Below the pieces are notes generated by a model that ran no database searches, had not been told where the DNA came from, and saw only the letters and a list, made by a program, of their open reading frames with translations. A stretch of DNA of 9,927 nucleotides. It comes from an uncultured Clostridia bacterium (GTDB taxonomy: Bacteria; Bacillota; Clostridia; Christensenellales; Borkfalkiaceae). The DNA lies in contig CAKQEE010000032.1 in the NCBI GenBank assembly GCA_934230055.1, positions 1 through 9,927 of the forward strand, written 5' to 3'. A program made the position numbers and the translations under genes. Positions 6,433 to 9,927 of the stretch are shown piece by piece. Every line of letters starts with the position of its first letter. The first letter of the stretch is position 1.

Positions 6433-9411
6433 ATGAGAACGATTAAAAAGAGGGCGGTACTCGTTTTAAGTATAATTTTCCTCGTATGCGCGTGTGCGTT
6501 TTGCACGCTTAACCTTAATGTCGGCAGAAACGTCGGCGCAGAGGAATTATCCTTTGAATACAACGAAAAGGTAGTTTTACCGGACGACGAAATAGAGTAC
6601 GAAGGAAACGTTTATACTGCAAAGGCGGAAAGCCTTGTTTTTCCGAGCGGAAAAATCAAGTCCGGAAATTCTTATACCCTTAACGAGTACGGTAAATATA
6701 CGATAAGATACGCGGCAACCATAGACAAAGAAAGGGTTTATTCGGAAAAAGCGTTTTATATCAATTTCCCGTTACTGAAAACGGGTAAAAGTTCTTCGTT
6801 TTCTTACGGCTCACACGAAGCCGCTCCCGAAAAACAGGGAATGGTGGTCAGTATCGCAAACGGGGAAAGATTTACGCTGAATAAAATAATAGACCTTTCA
6901 TCAATGAGTAAGGAAAATAATCTTTTTAGTTTCTTCCTTGCTCCCGCTACGTCGGGAACTGCGGATTGTAACGAATTTTGTGCGGTGCTTACAGACGTTT
7001 ACGATTCGCAAAATTACGTTACGATAAGATTCAGAAGCTTATCCAAAACGGACGGCAACTGGGCGGATTCTCATTGCTATATAACCGCTAACTCAAACGG
7101 GCAGCCGACTATCGGGGCAAGGCACGTCGGAGATAAATACGGCTATCCCGTAAGCTTCTGCATGACGGGAAACGTAGCGCAAATCGGCTCGCAAATAATG
7201 TCGATCAGTATGGATTACGCAACCAAAAGCGTCTATACCGGACTCGAATGTATGTATAGCGAATATAAAGGCAAGCCGATAGCGGAGCTTGGCGACGTTT
7301 CGATTTCCAACAAAATATGGAAAGGTTTTACGACCGGCGAAGCGTATCTGTCTTTTTACGGTTTTAATTATAATTCTTCTAGCGTCAACGTTGTTTTTAC
7401 CGATATTGTCGGCGAAGATTTGACGGTTAAAGAGTTTAAAGACGAAACGGCTCCGAAAATAAGCTTCGATTTAGTCGGATATACCGCAAGCGATTTGCCT
7501 CACGCGGTAAAAAATAAAGAGTATAAACTTTTCTCGGCGGAAGCAATCGACGCTTATTCCGGCAAATGCGACGTAGAAGTACACGCATATCTGAACTACG
7601 AAACGCCTTATCAAAGCGACGGTTATATAAAAGGCGGGGTTTTTATTCCTAATCATTCGGGTTATTATACGTTGGTTTATTCGGCTCGCGACGCGTTCGG
7701 TAATAAAGCCGAAGAATCGTTAAGTGTTTTCGTTGAAAGCGATAACAATCTTGAATTTGACATAGAAAACAGAAAAACGTCGCACGTCGCAGGCGAAAAG
7801 ACTAAACTATTCGAGGATTTGTCGGTCAGAAACGCGCTCGGAAACGTTAGTATTTCCATAGTGGCGAAGGGAAACGGTCAAACTTACGTTGCGGACGAAA
7901 ATTACAATATTTTACCGATGTATACAGGTAAATATACCGTAACCGTTACGGTTAAAGATTACGTTCAGACCGAAACGGAAACCTATGAAATAGAAGTCGC
8001 CGAAAATCCGACGCCCGTTATCATCGACGACGTTGTGTTACCGAGATATTTCATCAAAGGACAGACCTATCGTTTGCCCGATTTGAGCGCTTACGATTTA
8101 AGCGGCGGGAAGCCTTCCGAAATCAAAACCGAAATATACGTTTCGGAAGACGGAGCGAGCGAAAACCGTAACGGAAACGAATATATCGTCGGAGCGAACG
8201 GCTTTGTAAACGTTATATATAAATCGAATAACTCAAACGGAACTACGGAAAAGAGATATACCGTTCCCGTGATAGACGTAGGCTTTGGCAACGAGCTTGA
8301 CGTTAATAAGTATTTTGCGGTAGCAAGCGGTAACGTTGAAATTTCCAAAAACGACGAATATATGACGCTTTCTTCGAGAACGGAAGGCGGAAGGGTTATA
8401 TTTATAAATCCTTTGCAGACGGAGGAACTCGAACTTAAATTCAAGAATGCCGTCGGGAATAAATACGGAAGGCTTAACCTTTATTTAACCGATTCAAAAG
8501 ACGATAGCGTTAAGATAAAATTAAGTTATATAAACAACGGCGGAAATACCGATTTCTGTATAAACGACGGAACGATTGTAAGGCTTGCCACAAAGTTCGA
8601 CGGAACGGGCGCGGAGATATACTCGTTAAAATACTATAACGAAACGCTGTCGATAAAGCCTGAAAACACTTTATCGTTGAACGCTTCCGAAACCATATCG
8701 GGCGAAAGCTTTAACGGATTTGCTTCCTCGCAAATTTACTTGGAGATTGAGTTCGAGCAGATTTCCGAAAGGGCGGAGCTTATATTCTATTCTATAAATA
8801 ATCAGAGTTTGTTTAATTTCGACGTAGACATTATGGAACCGCAGGTTTTCGCAAAGAAATCCAACGGCGACGTGGCTCTCGGAGAGAAGATAAAAATTTA
8901 CGGCGGTAAGGTATACGACGTTCTCGACGTTAATTGTACGCTTACTCTCGAAGTTAAAGATCCGAACGGAAACGTGGTGGTGTCTAACGACGGGACAAAA
9001 CTCGATAAAACTTGCGACGCATTCAGGGATTACGAAATAACAGCAAGCGTTTACGGAACGTACAGCGTTCAGTACGTCGGTACGGACAGTACCGGCTCGT
9101 ATGTGAGATACAGATACGGATTCCGTGTGGCGGACTTTGAAAAACCCGTTATAGAATTGAATAAGAGTTCGGAAAAGCTCGGTATAGGAGAAGAAATTAA
9201 AATAAGAACCTATAAGGTTTCGGATAACATGACGAAAACCGAGAATCTGAAAGTAAGTATTTTCGTAATGAATCCCGATTACGTTCTGGAACAGGTGACG
9301 AACAGGAAATATATTACGAGTAAAGCAGGCGTTTATACCGTTTGCTATATGGTGACGGATGAAGCGGGGAATACCGCTATGGCAAGCTATAAAGTGGTAG
9401 TGGGAGATTAA
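6433..9411 (+). CDS. Large secreted protein with Ig-like and lectin-like modules
   Basis: I do not recognise this 992-residue protein as a named family. It opens with a signal peptide (KKR at 5-7, hydrophobic core about 8-27) with likely cleavage after V34-G35-A36. The rest looks all-beta. Ig-like modules are marked by recurring G-x-Y-x-V-x-Y-x(3)-D-x-x-G-N strands: YGKYTIRYAATID (86-98), SGYYTLVYSARDAFGN (409-424), GKYTVTVTVKD (499-509), a weaker one near 587-612, YGTYSVQYVGTDSTG (874-888) and AGVYTVCYMVTDEAGN (965-980). Two longer segments, about 114-330 and 620-800, look like concanavalin/LamG-type beta-sandwiches and share an LTD-x-x-D-S motif (186-192 and 685-692), suggesting a duplicated glycan-binding module. 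There is no LPXTG motif, C-terminal membrane helix, SLH or clear lipobox, and no catalytic motif I can identify, so it should be released or held non-covalently. Its place after the transporter genes suggests binding or scaffolding of the glycan substrate; this is inference. Confidence 0.85.
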   Translation: MRTIKKRAVLVLSIIFLVCACAFCTLNLNVGRNVGAEELSFEYNEKVVLPDDEIEYEGNVYTAKAESLVFPSGKIKSGNSYTLNEYGKYTIRYAATIDKERVYSEKAFYINFPLLKTGKSSSFSYGSHEAAPEKQGMVVSIANGERFTLNKIIDLSSMSKENNLFSFFLAPATSGTADCNEFCAVLTDVYDSQNYVTIRFRSLSKTDGNWADSHCYITANSNGQPTIGARHVGDKYGYPVSFCMTGNVAQIGSQIMSISMDYATKSVYTGLECMYSEYKGKPIAELGDVSISNKIWKGFTTGEAYLSFYGFNYNSSSVNVVFTDIVGEDLTVKEFKDETAPKISFDLVGYTASDLPHAVKNKEYKLFSAEAIDAYSGKCDVEVHAYLNYETPYQSDGYIKGGVFIPNHSGYYTLVYSARDAFGNKAEESLSVFVESDNNLEFDIENRKTSHVAGEKTKLFEDLSVRNALGNVSISIVAKGNGQTYVADENYNILPMYTGKYTVTVTVKDYVQTETETYEIEVAENPTPVIIDDVVLPRYFIKGQTYRLPDLSAYDLSGGKPSEIKTEIYVSEDGASENRNGNEYIVGANGFVNVIYKSNNSNGTTEKRYTVPVIDVGFGNELDVNKYFAVASGNVEISKNDEYMTLSSRTEGGRVIFINPLQTEELELKFKNAVGNKYGRLNLYLTDSKDDSVKIKLSYINNGGNTDFCINDGTIVRLATKFDGTGAEIYSLKYYNETLSIKPENTLSLNASETISGESFNGFASSQIYLEIEFEQISERAELIFYSINNQSLFNFDVDIMEPQVFAKKSNGDVALGEKIKIYGGKVYDVLDVNCTLTLEVKDPNGNVVVSNDGTKLDKTCDAFRDYEITASVYGTYSVQYVGTDSTGSYVRYRYGFRVADFEKPVIELNKSSEKLGIGEEIKIRTYKVSDNMTKTENLKVSIFVMNPDYVLEQVTNRKYITSKAGVYTVCYMVTDEAGNTAMASYKVVVGD
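6772..7422 (+). other. Lectin-like beta-sandwich module 1 (residues about 114-330)
   Basis: Unlike the flanking Ig-like repeats, this segment has the alternating strands and turn pattern of LamG/concanavalin-like domains: FTLNKIIDLSSM near 147-158, then FCAVLTDVYDSQNYVTIRFR at 182-201, and a closing pair AYLSFYGFNY and VNVVFTDIVG near 304-327. It is found by eye rather than by profile; the borders are approximate and a carbohydrate-binding role is inferred. Confidence 0.45.
8290..8832 (+). other. Lectin-like beta-sandwich module 2 (residues about 620-800)
   Basis: A second long non-Ig segment resembles the first: GRLNLYLTDSKDDSVKIKLS (679-698) lines up with VLTDVYDSQNYVTIRFR of module 1, and QIYLEIEFEQ with AELIFYSINN (767-790) with its closing strands. 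This suggests an old internal duplication separated by three Ig-like modules. The similarity is low and judged by eye. Confidence 0.4.
9401..9407 (+). promoter_or_regulatory. Ribosome binding site inside the end of the upstream gene
   Basis: TGGGAGA lies within the last codons of the 992-residue gene, nine bases before ATG 9417. It supports that start, and with only five bases between stop and start the two genes are probably translationally coupled. Confidence 0.55.
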
Positions 9412-9416
9412 GACTG

Positions 9417-9927
9417 ATGAAAAAGTTCAAAAGAATTATAAGCTTAATACTTTGCGTTTTGTGCTTTGTCCTTGCGGCATGTGCAAAAACGGGCGACGGC
9501 GGCAACGAAAACGGAGTTAACGAAAACGGTGGAGGCGGAGAGATTATTGAAACTCCCGCCACACCCGAAAGACAGAAGCCCGAGCAGCCTGCCTATAAGG
9601 AAACAGGTGACTTTATCGTCAATAAAGGCGCGACGGAATACAAAATTCTCGTAAACAAAAAGCATACGGGAGATATAAATATAGCGGTATCCGAATTTAA
9701 TACGTTCTTTTCGGAAGCCACGGGCGTGACGATGGACGTCGTTTACGATGACGGAAGCGTCGAGTGGAACGATAACGCAAAGTATATTTCGATAGGAAGA
9801 ACGCCTTTAATGGAGAAGGCGGGCGTAACCGTGAAAAGCGGACTCGGTACTAGCGGCACGCAGATGTCCACGAAGGGAAAGAGCGTGTTCCTCACGGGAG
9901 AAACAGACCTTGGAGCTTTATACGCCG
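9417..9927 (+). CDS. Lipoprotein resembling DUF4838 / GH67-GH20 accessory-domain proteins, 3' end cut by window edge
   Basis: From ATG 9417 the frame stays open to the right edge (170 codons and one base). The product begins MKKFKRIISL and has a lipobox L19-A20-A21-C22, so it should be lipid-anchored on the outer face of the membrane. A Gly/Asn/Glu-rich tether (26-42) and a Pro/Glu-rich stretch (46-62) follow. From about 65 a folded domain begins, with FIVNKGATEYKILVNKK (66-82), EFNTFFSEATGV (93-104), YISIGRTPL (123-131) and GKSVFLTGETDLGALYA (154-170). This order matches the small alpha/beta domain found before the catalytic barrel in GH67 alpha-glucuronidases, GH20 hexosaminidases and DUF4838 proteins. 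The catalytic part, if any, lies beyond the edge, so activity cannot be judged. As the last operon gene seen here it may trim glycan outside the cell before import. DUF4838 is the preferred call from motif memory; lipoprotein nature is firm. Confidence 0.72.
   Translation, partial: MKKFKRIISLILCVLCFVLAACAKTGDGGNENGVNENGGGGEIIETPATPERQKPEQPAYKETGDFIVNKGATEYKILVNKKHTGDINIAVSEFNTFFSEATGVTMDVVYDDGSVEWNDNAKYISIGRTPLMEKAGVTVKSGLGTSGTQMSTKGKSVFLTGETDLGALYA
9504..9529 (+). repeat. Tandem 11-base repeat encoding the NENG linker
   Basis: AACGAAAACGG occurs at 9504-9514 and again at 9519-9529, a 15-base period that keeps frame and encodes NENGV then NENGG in the flexible tether after the lipid-anchored cysteine. 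In-frame repeats of this kind can change tether length by slippage. Confidence 0.6.

Noticed and set aside
6451..6504. Lipobox in the 992-residue protein (V18-C19-A20-C21)
   Set aside because: Cys at the -2 position is atypical, and the hydrophobic stretch continues beyond it to a good type I site at V34-G35-A36, so a free secreted protein is preferred.
9444..9665. Minus- and plus-strand open frames over the start of the last gene
   Set aside because: The frame from ATG 9417 has a ribosome binding site, signal peptide and lipobox, and stays open to the edge; the others are low-complexity shadows of the Gly/Asn/Pro-rich tether.
1..9927. CRISPR arrays, tRNA/rRNA genes, insertion sequences, phage or defence genes
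   Set aside because: No spaced repeats, cloverleaf-like sequence, transposase motifs or terminal inverted repeats were seen; every gene fits a sugar-utilisation operon.

Overview
The window reads as one carbohydrate-utilisation locus from a low-to-moderate GC Gram-positive-type bacterium, most likely an anaerobic clostridium (Bacillota) of a gut-like habitat. The grounds are AGGAGG-type ribosome binding sites, lipobox signal peptides on solute-binding proteins, a CUT1-type sugar ABC transporter without its own ATPase, and the AraC / glycoside hydrolase / Ig-repeat gene mix common in such genomes. Codon use mixes AT-rich codons (AAA, GAA, ATA, AGA) with CG-ending ones (ACG, GCG, TCG, CCG) evenly across all genes, so nothing looks recently imported. 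Genus-level placement cannot be made from the sequence alone.

Layout. Bases 1-656 (minus strand) hold the 5' two-thirds or more of an AraC-family regulator, cut by the window edge. Bases 657-832 are a divergent control region with a plausible sigma-A promoter on each strand, an A-tract, an AANCGNTT operator-like core and a small dyad over the rightward -10 box. Six genes then run rightward with gaps of only 5-30 bases: a GH42-type beta-galactosidase (833-2887), a sugar-binding lipoprotein (2911-4593), two inner-membrane permeases (4611-5510 and 5524-6402), a 992-residue secreted protein made of Ig-like and lectin-like beta-sandwich modules (6433-9411), and the first 170 residues of a lipoprotein resembling DUF4838 / GH67-GH20 accessory-domain proteins (9417 to the edge). 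No transcription terminator is visible between them, so they look like a single operon that continues past the window.

Working model (inference). The secreted Ig/lectin-like protein and the downstream lipoprotein bind or trim a galactose-containing glycan outside the cell. The lipoprotein and two permeases import the oligosaccharide, powered by a shared ATPase encoded elsewhere, and the cytoplasmic GH42 enzyme removes beta-galactosyl (or alpha-L-arabinopyranosyl) units. The AraC protein senses the sugar and switches the operon. The enzyme, binding protein and permeases belong to well-known families; the two extracellular proteins at the 3' end are the least understood part and the likeliest source of something new.
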